A stretch of 32,200 nucleotides of DNA from positions 1 to 32,200 of the IMG/VR virus record IMGVR_UViG_3300030328_002601. One strand, 5' to 3'. The translations under genes were made by a program, and so were the position numbers. The first letter of the stretch is position 1. The number at the start of each line of letters is the position of its first letter. The notes beneath the pieces were generated by a model that worked only from the letters and a program-made list of their open reading frames with translations, made no database searches and was not told where the DNA came from. Positions 1 through 5,747 of this stretch are shown in pieces. This stretch comes from a virus.

Positions 1-50
1 GTGTCGGTCTGATTAGTTTTTAAGATTATTTTGTTTGTGTTGTCCCTCAT
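1..50 (-). CDS. N-terminal part of a 51-aa Ser/Asn-rich protein that crosses the window ends
   Basis: An ATG at 50 opens a frame of 16 complete codons (begins MRDNTNKIILK) that runs off position 1 with two bases of a codon left. If position 1 is joined to position 32200, the codon completes as Thr and the frame continues 34 more codons to a TAA at 32097-32095. It lies 18 bp after the HNH gene stop, behind an A18 tract, and 12 bp before the ParB-like gene, which is ordinary operon spacing. I do not recognise the family. The frame agreement and the fit to the gap are the only evidence. Confidence 0.5.
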   Translation of the reverse strand, partial: MRDNTNKIILKTNQTD

Positions 51-52
51 AA

Positions 53-70
53 TTTTTTTTTTTTTTTTTT
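53..70. repeat. Homopolymer of 18 T (A18 on the coding strand)
   Basis: Eighteen consecutive T on the plus strand lie between the HNH gene stop and the ATG at 50. On the mRNA this is an A18 leader just before a start codon. A-rich leaders are favourable for translation in Bacteroidota, but a run this long is also prone to polymerase slippage and to assembly length errors. Confidence 0.85.
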
Positions 71-425
71 AAGGCAGCATATTATATTTATTATACACAA
101 TAGTATCTCGTTCTTGTCGTGACTTCTTATCGTGGCAGACCTTGCATAGGGGTTGTAAGTTAGTATCGTTATACATATCTCCTCCTTGACGTATAGGTGT
201 TATATGGTCTATAACCTCTGCTCCTTTAACTATACCCTTATCTCCACATAATTTACACAAAGGATTTCTCCTTATAAAATAAGCCCGCTTACTTCTCCAT
301 TTAGAGTTATTATAGAAGGCACTCATATCTCCGAAGGTATTCTTATTAGTCTTATCAGATGTTATCTCTTTCTTATCTCGTTTGACTATCCAGGGTCTCT
401 GTACATTGTCTGGTCTTTTAGGCAT
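69..425 (-). CDS. HNH endonuclease, packaging-associated type
   Basis: This 118-aa protein has a basic N-terminal half followed by a compact HNH fold. It shows a first zinc knuckle CKLCG (about residues 57-61), the core VIDHITPIRQGG with the catalytic His pair region, the Asn of NDTNLQPLC, and a second knuckle CKVCHDKKS. HNH proteins of this size sit next to terminase genes in many HK97-type phages and assist genome cleavage during packaging. Joined across the window ends, this gene lies directly upstream of the ParB-like and terminase genes, which fits that role. It could instead be a free-standing homing-type nuclease. The HNH assignment is firm and the packaging role is inferred. Confidence 0.88.
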   Translation of the reverse strand: MPKRPDNVQRPWIVKRDKKEITSDKTNKNTFGDMSAFYNNSKWRSKRAYFIRRNPLCKLCGDKGIVKGAEVIDHITPIRQGGDMYNDTNLQPLCKVCHDKKSRQERDTIVYNKYNMLP

Positions 426-489
426 AGTATATATGTCTTATTCTGTTATTATTTTTTTGAGTAATTCCCAAAGGGCATACCCTATTTTT

Positions 490-828
490 TCAATCGTTCC
501 ATCCGGTTATTAAGCCATAATATTCTACATCATTCTGTAATATATATTCTATATTCTTATGGTAGTCTAATAAGCTATCCTTATTACCGCTATCCCATAT
601 CTCGTGGCACCCTCGACGTTCTCCCATACTTAAGCAGTGGTAAGTAATATTATTTTTATCTGTTTGTAGGTCTGGCCTTCTGCTTCGTGGTATTATATGA
701 GAATGACTTAATGGTACATCAGACCTCCCGCATCCAGTGCAATAATGAGGCCTATCTAATTCTATCTCTTTATATACCTTCTTTAATTCTCTGTTTATTT
801 TACTTTGTTTTACACTTACTTTTTTCAT
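490..828 (-). CDS. HNH-like zinc-binding nuclease
   Basis: This 112-aa protein has a basic N-terminus followed by CTGCGRSD (a CxxC knuckle near residue 31), then SHSHIIPRSRRPDL with the paired histidines expected of an HNH core, and later CHEIWDSGN. The order of knuckle, H-rich strand, Asn and His follows the HNH/treble-clef plan, but it is divergent and I would not assign a named subfamily. It sits 3 bp after the VRR-NUC gene and before the second HNH gene, making a three-nuclease block. After its TGA another frame stays open for about 20 codons (see findings). A role in recombination or DNA processing is likely. Confidence 0.6.
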   Translation of the reverse strand: MKKVSVKQSKINRELKKVYKEIELDRPHYCTGCGRSDVPLSHSHIIPRSRRPDLQTDKNNITYHCLSMGERRGCHEIWDSGNKDSLLDYHKNIEYILQNDVEYYGLITGWND

Positions 829-831
829 ACG

Positions 832-1191
832 CTATTTATTAATTGTAGGTTTCAACTTCATATAAGTATCAATACAATTCATAGCTTCATCTATCCCTTT
901 ACATATTTCTGCTTTATAACCTAACTGATTTAAGTCTTTTATCCATTCTTTTTGTTCTTTAGTAGGATAACACCTCTTATTTAATTTAAGCTCTAAAAAG
1001 AGTCCAAAATAGCCTCCTCGAGCGTTTAGTATTTGTACATCTGGGAATCCTTTGACATAACCAGTAGCTTTTGCTTTTTTAGCTTGTTTCATACTGGTCC
1101 TTATACCTCCTAATGAAGCGCAATATCTTAACTTAGTATATTTTAACTGTATATACTTAATTAGATTTTGCTGGAGGGTCTCTTCACTCAT
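832..1191 (-). CDS. VRR-NUC domain nuclease
   Basis: This 119-aa protein is a complete stand-alone VRR-NUC (PD-D/ExK superfamily) domain. An N-terminal helix begins SEETLQQNLIKYIQ. Then come the basic GGIRTS segment, the GFPDVQIL strand carrying the metal-binding Asp, FLELKL carrying the ExK pair, and PTKEQKEWIKDLNQLGY, the usual closing helix. Stand-alone VRR-NUC proteins in phages cleave branched or flap DNA and probably act in recombination or replication-intermediate processing. Its start overlaps the end of a small membrane-protein gene by 8 bp. Catalytic residues appear intact. Confidence 0.85.
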   Translation of the reverse strand: MSEETLQQNLIKYIQLKYTKLRYCASLGGIRTSMKQAKKAKATGYVKGFPDVQILNARGGYFGLFLELKLNKRCYPTKEQKEWIKDLNQLGYKAEICKGIDEAMNCIDTYMKLKPTINK

Positions 1192-1315
1192 ATATTGCTA
1201 AACTTATTTTTTTTGCTATAATCATGAATATTGCAGCTAAATATATAACTGCTAAAACGGGAAAGATTATAATACAACTACTCGTGTATATAATCAAATT
1301 TAATAGTCTCTTCAT
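1184..1315 (-). CDS. Small single-pass membrane protein, 43 aa
   Basis: The ATG at 1315 lies inside the 3' end of the 64-aa gene, and the TGA at 1184-1186 overlaps the start of the VRR-NUC gene, so this frame exactly fills an otherwise empty 86-bp gap. The product starts MKRLLN, has one long hydrophobic stretch (about residues 8-34, including IIIFPVLAVIYLAAIF), and then AKK, the pattern of a single membrane segment with positive flanks. No family is recognised. It could be an inner-membrane effector such as a superinfection or lysis modulator, but nothing in the sequence proves that. Confidence 0.55.
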   Translation of the reverse strand: MKRLLNLIIYTSSCIIIFPVLAVIYLAAIFMIIAKKISLAIYE

Positions 1316-1472
1316 CTGTTTCAATAAACTCTATATTAATAACTGTCTGTCCTTTTAACCATTCATCTAAATGGTGTATTAAATATTGTGTTAAAAATTC
1401 TTTTTTTTCCTCTCTTGTTTTTAAACTCTTAGCGTCTTTCTTACTTATTTCAAATTCTATTACTGCTTTCAT
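1278..1472 (-). CDS. Hypothetical protein, 64 aa
   Basis: This short acidic/basic mixed protein (MKAVIEFEISKKDAK) has a predicted alpha/beta pattern: a first strand, a Lys/Glu-rich helix (residues about 12-40), then INIEFIETDEETIKFDYI as further strands. No family is recognised. Its ATG lies 4 bp after a TATATTTG box, so it may start a small transcript, possibly leaderless. The 43-aa membrane gene overlaps its 3' end in another frame. Ordinary composition suggests it is a real gene. Confidence 0.6.
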   Translation of the reverse strand: MKAVIEFEISKKDAKSLKTREEKKEFLTQYLIHHLDEWLKGQTVINIEFIETDEETIKFDYIHE

Positions 1473-1476
1473 TGTT

Positions 1477-1484
1477 CAAATATA
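1477..1484 (-). promoter_or_regulatory. Possible Bacteroidota -7 box (TATATTTG)
   Basis: The sequence matches the TAnnTTTG consensus of Bacteroidota sigma-70 promoters and lies 4 bp upstream of the ATG at 1472. No clear TTG -33 element is seen 17-23 bp upstream, so the call is weak. Confidence 0.3.
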
Positions 1485-1556
1485 TTAATAATTATTTTTT
1501 AACGCTTCGTTTAGAACATCGTAATTTATCACTTTCTAAGGTACTTATTAACCACC

Positions 1557-1994
1557 TTATTTTTTATTTTTAGTTCTCCATTGTCCATTTAATCTCCAAT
1601 AAGCTAATTTCTTTTGTTGAGAATATATAGAAGGATATTTTTCTTTTAACCAGAACAAATCTATTTCTGTTTTTATCTTTTTATCAAATGGGTTGGCATT
1701 AAATTCTTTATTATATTCTAAATACTTAAATGGAACTTTGCTTTTATTACTTTTAAAATAATTAAGCATGTTTTGATGAATTTGTTCTTTTGAGAATCTA
1801 GAATCTATCTTATTGTAAGTTTTTAAGCTTATTTCGTCACGTTTAACGGGCTTTTCTAGTTCGTTTGATATTCTAACTAGTTCGTCCTCTAAAAGTGATA
1901 TGTAAGTCTTTATAAGTGTTCTATCCTGAAACGTTAAAGAATCTAATGTTCGGAATACTTGTCTCCCTAAAGTTATGAAATTTGATAGATTCAT
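1557..1994 (-). CDS. Hypothetical protein, 145 aa
   Basis: This is a largely helical, basic protein. It begins MNLSNFITLGRQVFRTLD, has a helix through the LEDELVRISNELEK segment, and ends in an aromatic/basic tail (LAYWRLNGQWRTKNKK). No catalytic motif or known domain is recognised. Its start overlaps the stop of the 53-aa gene upstream as ATGA, indicating translational coupling. The basic C-terminus could contact nucleic acid, but this is not evidence of function. Confidence 0.6.
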   Translation of the reverse strand: MNLSNFITLGRQVFRTLDSLTFQDRTLIKTYISLLEDELVRISNELEKPVKRDEISLKTYNKIDSRFSKEQIHQNMLNYFKSNKSKVPFKYLEYNKEFNANPFDKKIKTEIDLFWLKEKYPSIYSQQKKLAYWRLNGQWRTKNKK

Positions 1995-2152
1995 CTTTTA
2001 TAAGTTCCTTGTTCTCTGGAATCCCAAAATAACTCACCTTTCAAATGTTCTTTTATACGTGTTTTATTTTTTTTCCTTCTGATTTTATATTCCTCAAAAG
2101 TTTCATTCTTATCACGTTTATCGCTTAAGTTTATTTTATCAAAGTGTCCCAT
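1991..2152 (-). CDS. Small basic protein, 53 aa
   Basis: The ATG at 2152 follows the MazG-like gene stop by 2 bp, and the TGA overlaps the next ATG as ATGA, so the frame fills the gap exactly. The product is highly charged (MGHFDKINLSDKRDKNETF) and ends with KEHLKGELFWDSREQGTYKR. A Lys-rich helix followed by an aromatic WDSREQGTY tail resembles small phage proteins I have seen without known function. No domain can be named. Confidence 0.55.
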   Translation of the reverse strand: MGHFDKINLSDKRDKNETFEEYKIRRKKNKTRIKEHLKGELFWDSREQGTYKR

Positions 2153-2154
2153 AA

Positions 2155-2451
2155 TTATTCTTTTACAAATGTACCATTTTTCATTTTACCTTTTCTATTT
2201 GATATTTCGGCATAAGCTGCTTCAATACAATCCTCAATTGACATATCAATTAATTCTGCTAAGTTGGTTAACACTACAACACAATCACCAATTCCATCTA
2301 TAATTTCCTCTTTATCATTTTTAAGTACAGCTCTACAGATTTCTCCAGCTTCCTCTATTAACTTTAATGTTTGTGTTTTCGGGTCTCCTTTTTCATAGAG
2401 TCCTCTTTCTCTTGCCCATTGTCTAATTAAATCAAATTGTTTTATTTTCAT
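2155..2451 (-). CDS. MazG-like nucleoside triphosphate pyrophosphohydrolase
   Basis: This 98-aa all-alpha protein has the MazG-type metal-binding pattern: EEAGE at residues 33-37 (ExxE type), then EIID (49-52) and GDCVVVL (55-61). Such enzymes convert dNTPs to dNMPs plus pyrophosphate using Mg2+. Length and architecture fit the single-domain phage MazG-like/dCTPase-like group. It lies two genes downstream of a thymidylate-synthase-fold enzyme whose active site suggests dCMP specificity. A dCTP-to-dCMP role, as for T4 gp56, would fit but is inferred. Alternatives are house-cleaning of damaged nucleotides or lowering of (p)ppGpp-type signals. Confidence 0.8.
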   Translation of the reverse strand: MKIKQFDLIRQWARERGLYEKGDPKTQTLKLIEEAGEICRAVLKNDKEEIIDGIGDCVVVLTNLAELIDMSIEDCIEAAYAEISNRKGKMKNGTFVKE

Positions 2452-2455
2452 CTTT

Positions 2456-2545
2456 TTATTGTTTTTGGTTATTAAATAAGTATTTTATCGTCGGTGGAAA
2501 TAACTTAATTACTAAAGTTCCTTTTCCTATTTTTATTTTAAACAT
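2456..2545 (-). CDS. Possible tiny protein, 29 aa
   Basis: An ATG at 2545 overlaps the last codons of the thymidylate-synthase-fold gene in another frame, and the TAA lies 4 bp before the MazG-like gene. The predicted peptide MFKIKIGKGTLVIKLFPPT then continues to end in NNQKQ. It has a plausible strand-rich composition and fills an 86-bp gap in a genome with almost no such gaps. There is no homology evidence, so it could be chance. Confidence 0.35.
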   Translation of the reverse strand: MFKIKIGKGTLVIKLFPPTIKYLFNNQKQ

Positions 2546-3320
2546 TTAACTTTGCTTTTATATATTCATTACTATTATAGTTTATAATCTTATAATCCTC
2601 AACTCTAAAGCTATATTTATCTATTTCAATTTCTGGGTCTGGGAATGTTGGTTTTAATAACATTTCGTTTACTTCGTTTAAATGATTTTCATAAATATGA
2701 GCATTAGCTAAATTAAAATAAATACTTCTTGCATTATGATTAGTAGCATGAGCAATATATTTAAGCATTAAAGTTCCTACAATAATATCATAAGGCAACC
2801 CTAAAAAAACATCAGAACTTCTAAAGTTCATAATCATATCTAAGCTTTTACCTTCTGCTACAAAAGTCATATCCACATAACAACATGGTAACGGTTGTTC
2901 TTTAATTACTTCTGGATTCCAAAAAGAAATAACAGCTCTCCTTGATAAACCATGAGGGTTATCTCTTAACTCATTTATTACGTAAATTAATTGGTCAAAA
3001 GTACCATTATATTTTCGTAACATTTGAGGATATGAATTTTCTAAATCATTATTTTCATCTGCCCACGCATTCCACCATGTAACATTATGTTCTAATAAAT
3101 AATCAATACTTTTTTTACCCTGCATCAACCAACAAAATTCTGCTATTCCTTTATTATAAAATATTTTTTTAGAAGTTATCACTGGAAATCTACCCTCACT
3201 TAAACTTAACTTTAATGTTTGATTAGTTAATTGAACAGCATAACCATTTCTAGTTTTAAGTCGACTTCCTCCTAAAATTATTTTTCTTAATAATTCATTA
3301 TACTTATCACTACTTCTCAT
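2538..3320 (-). CDS. Thymidylate-synthase-fold enzyme, probable dCMP (hydroxy)methylase
   Basis: This 260-aa protein matches ThyA in length and motif order. Seen are the catalytic Glu61 (AEFCWLMQG), the NVTWWNAWADENNDL segment, the SRR phosphate arginines (126-128), nucleophile Cys146 (LPCCY), RSSDVFLGLPYDI (167-179) and AHIYENH (207-213). The His normally after the nucleophile is Cys. More telling, E. coli ThyA has Asn177 (LPFN) reading the uracil ring, whereas this protein has Asp178 (LPYD). Asp at that position is characteristic of dCMP-specific enzymes such as T4 dCMP hydroxymethylase. I infer action on dCMP rather than dUMP, and methyl versus hydroxymethyl transfer cannot be told from sequence alone. 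The gene overlaps its upstream neighbour by 11 bp. Confidence 0.85.
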   Translation of the reverse strand: MRSSDKYNELLRKIILGGSRLKTRNGYAVQLTNQTLKLSLSEGRFPVITSKKIFYNKGIAEFCWLMQGKKSIDYLLEHNVTWWNAWADENNDLENSYPQMLRKYNGTFDQLIYVINELRDNPHGLSRRAVISFWNPEVIKEQPLPCCYVDMTFVAEGKSLDMIMNFRSSDVFLGLPYDIIVGTLMLKYIAHATNHNARSIYFNLANAHIYENHLNEVNEMLLKPTFPDPEIEIDKYSFRVEDYKIINYNSNEYIKAKLNV

Positions 3321-3702
3321 AATTTATTTGCTTTATGGAATTTCCTAAAGATTTCATTCCAGTTCCTATTCTGTTTCTATATTTTAATCGTTTGTCTATT
3401 TGTTTTTCATCTTTACCTTCATTTTGCCATATTAAATCTCGATGTCTTTTAATCCATTTATACCAAACTTTTGGACCAATCAAAAAATCATCTGTGTTTC
3501 TTATTCCTAATCTAAAAGATTTTTGAATATCCTCGATATGTAAATTACCAAAGTCTTCATTAAGGTCTTCCGCTAATATTAAACTTAGCGAAACAACATC
3601 ATCCTCTGATATATTAGTTTGTCTTAATTGTAAAAATGTATTACTTAATAAGTCTACAGAAAAATTTCTTAAACTTTCTATTGGAATTTCTTTAATTAAC
3701 AT
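3310..3702 (-). CDS. Replication-region protein of unknown function, 130 aa
   Basis: This helical protein contains the block LSLILAEDLNEDFGNLHIEDIQKSFRLGIRNTDD (written here in parts: an acidic helix, then a helix ending FRLGIR), followed by VWYKWIKRHRDLIW and a basic tail. Similar blocks occur in phage proteins coded beside replication initiators, where helicase-loader or accessory roles have been suggested, but I cannot assign a family. It overlaps the initiator-like gene upstream by 11 bp and the thymidylate-synthase-fold gene downstream by 11 bp, so it is co-expressed with both. Role in replication is inferred from context only. Confidence 0.65.
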   Translation of the reverse strand: MLIKEIPIESLRNFSVDLLSNTFLQLRQTNISEDDVVSLSLILAEDLNEDFGNLHIEDIQKSFRLGIRNTDDFLIGPKVWYKWIKRHRDLIWQNEGKDEKQIDKRLKYRNRIGTGMKSLGNSIKQINYEK

Positions 3703-4318
3703 TGTTGTTTATTTTATTTATCATTTCTTTTGCTTTAGCATGAGCATCTAATGTTTTTTGAATTTTAGATTTATTATTAGTTTTAAATCTGGAATTCATT
3801 CTTTCCCACCTTTGTAAGCGAGCTTTTAAATTCCAGGTTTTTTCTAACTCCCATCTCATTTTGGTTTTACTCTTATTTGTTTCTCTCCAGTAATCAAAAA
3901 ATTCTTTTTGCATTGGTATAGGAAACCCTAATAAAGAAATATCATTTGAAAATTTTTGTTCTCTTATAAGAATATTATTATTTGTAGTATTATTATTTAT
4001 AATATTATATCCATCATTATTAATGATAGGGGTACCGCTCGGAATGATGGTAGCTATACGTCTTTGAACAATTTGATTATCTTTTTTAATAATAGTATTA
4101 GTAATAAATTTATTAGTTTCCAATTCTTTAATCCAAAGACTAATAGTGTTTTTTGTTACTGAATATAAATCTGCAAAATATTTATTGCTAGCAAAACAAT
4201 ATCCTTCTTTATTTGATAATGCAGTTATTTCCCCATATAATAATTTTGCATGAGGTTTGATTTTAGCATACCTTACATGAGCTGGAATAATTGCGTAATA
4301 TGTTGGACTATGACTCAT
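3692..4318 (-). CDS. HTH replication initiator-like protein
   Basis: In this 208-aa protein the N-terminal ~85 residues form a winged-helix domain of the HTH_36 type used by phage replication initiators: PHAKLLYGEITALSNKEG, then YFADLYSVTKNTISLWIKEL as the recognition region. An Asn/Ile-rich linker (about 100-115) follows. The C-terminal half, FFDYWRETNKSKTKMRWE with LQRWERM and a Lys-rich helix, resembles the ends of replisome-organiser proteins. The AT-only DNA encoding the linker could be the origin itself. It stands between the DnaA-like gene and the thymidylate-synthase-fold operon. Transcription-factor function is an alternative. Confidence 0.7.
   Translation of the reverse strand: MSHSPTYYAIIPAHVRYAKIKPHAKLLYGEITALSNKEGYCFASNKYFADLYSVTKNTISLWIKELETNKFITNTIIKKDNQIVQRRIATIIPSGTPIINNDGYNIINNNTTNNNILIREQKFSNDISLLGFPIPMQKEFFDYWRETNKSKTKMRWELEKTWNLKARLQRWERMNSRFKTNNKSKIQKTLDAHAKAKEMINKINNNVN
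3974..4003. repeat. Tandem 15-bp AT-only direct repeats, possible origin unwinding element
   Basis: Two adjacent 15-bp units starting ATTATTATTT (13 of 15 bases identical) are followed by more A/T up to about 4010 and a short dyad near 4013-4028. They lie inside the initiator-like gene and encode its Asn-rich linker. In lambdoid and many Gram-positive phages the origin lies within the initiator gene, so this is a candidate unwinding region. The repeat may also simply reflect Asn codons. Confidence 0.35.
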
Positions 4319-4709
4319 CGATTAATGATTTTAAAGCTTTAATATTATTTTCAATTCCTTGTCTTAAGTCTACTTGTCTAGTCAATTCTTTTTCTAATTT
4401 ATCTAATCCAGAATTTAACATTGCTTCTTTAAAATTATCATACTTCTTTTTAAGATGCTTTTCAATAATCATAAATTGTTCTAATTTTTTATAATGATGC
4501 ATCACTGTTGCATGACTAATATAAGTTGGACAATACTCACAAATTTTTTCGTAAGTAATGTCTAACTCTTTTCTTAAAAAATAAACTAAAAACCTTCTTG
4601 CTTCAACTACATTTTTTTGTCTTCCTTTATATTCTTTTTCAAATATATTTACTGGAACATTAAAAGTATCAGCTAAAGTTATTTTCGCTATTTGTATTGT
4701 CTTTTCCAT
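4308..4709 (-). CDS. Stand-alone DnaA domain IV-like DNA-binding protein
   Basis: This 133-aa protein covers the DnaA C-terminal DNA-binding domain. It opens with IAKITLADTFNVPVNIF, continues with KNVVEARRFLVYFLRKEL (basic loop and first helix), and has SHATVMHHYKKLEQF, matching the DnaA signature (D/S)H(T/S)TV(M/L)HA..KI(E). The AAA+ ATPase domain and domain I are absent. Residues 85-133 form a charged helical tail. It should bind DnaA-box-like DNA without ATP-driven oligomerisation. Roles could include marking the phage origin for the host replisome or competing with host DnaA. It lies 10 bp before the HTH initiator-like gene (overlapping) and 2 bp after the SSB-like gene. Confidence 0.8.
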   Translation of the reverse strand: MEKTIQIAKITLADTFNVPVNIFEKEYKGRQKNVVEARRFLVYFLRKELDITYEKICEYCPTYISHATVMHHYKKLEQFMIIEKHLKKKYDNFKEAMLNSGLDKLEKELTRQVDLRQGIENNIKALKSLIDES

Positions 4710-4711
4710 AA

Positions 4712-5134
4712 TTAAAATGGTAAGTCGTCAGTAGTTGATGAAATATTTGTAGTTGGTTTAATTTCGTCTTTATTTAAAAAATCATTTAAAAAAGATGTTG
4801 CTAATGAAATAGTTTCTTTCCCACTTAAACCACTTGCAGCAGCTATTTGAGAAGCACATTTTAATGCTACTGCTTTTCTAATGTTATCCTCATCATTTGA
4901 AGTTGAATAAGAAATATTATTATTATTATTATGATTTGCATATTCTGGGTTTACAATTTTCATAGACCCATTAGGTTTTAATGTATAATGAACTTCCTCT
5001 CCTTCTTTTACTTTTGCATCATTTTCAACTTTGAATATCATACCAACATCTCCGTTATCCATAGTTAATTCAAATTTAAACATCTCTTTAAATTTATCTT
5101 TTGCTTCGATTTTTTTAATTATTCCTTTTTTCAT
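4712..5134 (-). CDS. SSB-like single-stranded DNA-binding protein
   Basis: This 140-aa protein has a beta-rich N-terminal ~65 residues (FKFELTMDNGDVGMIFKVEN, then EGEEVHYTLKPNG) consistent with a small OB fold. A poly-Asn linker follows, then a helix IRKAVALKCASQIAAASG that recurs in phage recombination/SSB proteins. It ends in TTDDLPF. The DDLPF tip is the classical SSB tail that recruits replication and repair proteins. The sequence is otherwise unlike E. coli SSB, so the assignment rests on fold pattern, tip and position beside replication genes. Its start overlaps the upstream gene as ATGA. Confidence 0.72.
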   Translation of the reverse strand: MKKGIIKKIEAKDKFKEMFKFELTMDNGDVGMIFKVENDAKVKEGEEVHYTLKPNGSMKIVNPEYANHNNNNNISYSTSNDEDNIRKAVALKCASQIAAASGLSGKETISLATSFLNDFLNKDEIKPTTNISSTTDDLPF

Positions 5135-5379
5135 TTTAATTTGTTATTTATAATATCAACGCAATTTGAATAATGAGTTGCGTTGTTCCTCATTGTGTTT
5201 ATTATTTCTGTAATATCATGAATAAAATTTTGGTACATGTCAATTTGTAATTCATGAACAGTTTTCATAACTCCCTCAGTATTATTTTTTCTTTCATTCA
5301 ATTCTGTTAATCTATTTATGTAACGTTCTCTAAGGTCAGATAACATTTGAAGATTTGGGTTAAGCAATTCTACTTCCAT
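5131..5379 (-). CDS. Hypothetical helical protein, 82 aa
   Basis: The product is nearly all helix-forming, with a run LQMLSDLRERYINRLTEL that looks like a coiled coil, followed by HELQIDMYQNFIHDITEIIN. No catalytic motif is seen. It overlaps the gamma-glutamylcyclotransferase-like gene by 10 bp and the SSB-like gene by 4 bp, so it is translationally coupled to both. It may be a small structural or adaptor protein. Function is unknown. Confidence 0.6.
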   Translation of the reverse strand: MEVELLNPNLQMLSDLRERYINRLTELNERKNNTEGVMKTVHELQIDMYQNFIHDITEIINTMRNNATHYSNCVDIINNKLK

Positions 5380-5747
5380 GATAATTCTCTTTTATAATTT
5401 CCTGTTTTATTAAGTCTTGCACCAATAGGTAACTTAGTAATTAAAAAATATGTCCAACATTCTATACAACTTCCTGTAGCTGGAATGCAAACTAATATTT
5501 TTTTTCGATTATACCAATCTGGGTGACCTTCTAAAGCATCTAATCGTTGTAATGTTTCATCTGTTACTGAATAAACTTCTCCTCCAATAGGGGAAATAGG
5601 GTCATCAATTAAATAAGGCAATCCATCCTCATATAAAGCGAATTTTCGTCTAGTACAACCAGTTCCAAGAAATTCACTATCACCTAACATACCATTATTT
5701 CCATGACTTCTTTTTAAAGTCCCATACACAAAAACATTATTTGTCAT
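5370..5747 (-). CDS. Gamma-glutamylcyclotransferase-like (GGCT/AIG2 family) protein
   Basis: This 125-aa protein has the hallmark strand-loop VFVYGTLKRSHGN (residues 5-17; YGTL binds the substrate carboxylate and amine), GGEVYSV and LDALEGHPDWYNR, where Glu of LEGH is the expected catalytic acid/base. It covers a full single-domain GGCT fold. Members release 5-oxoproline from gamma-glutamyl amines or dipeptides. In this genome it accompanies an Amidoligase_2 gene and a class II glutamine amidotransferase 1.4-3.6 kb upstream, a combination known from Amidoligase_2 gene neighbourhoods. It may edit or release a gamma-glutamyl intermediate made by those enzymes. Substrate is unknown. Confidence 0.82.
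   Translation of the reverse strand: MTNNVFVYGTLKRSHGNNGMLGDSEFLGTGCTRRKFALYEDGLPYLIDDPISPIGGEVYSVTDETLQRLDALEGHPDWYNRKKILVCIPATGSCIECWTYFLITKLPIGARLNKTGNYKRELSWK

Noticed and set aside
91-99. TTATACACA, a perfect DnaA-box sequence
   Set aside because: It lies in the HNH coding region and, given composition, two or three matches are expected by chance in the window; no cluster was seen.
1485-1532. GTG-started 15-codon frame in the gap before the 64-aa gene
   Set aside because: Too short, non-ATG start, and overlaps the possible -7 box region; composition alone cannot support it.
2538-3320. Plain thymidylate synthase (thyA)
   Set aside because: The Asn that reads uracil is Asp, and the His after the nucleophile is Cys, so the plain name would hide the likely substrate change.
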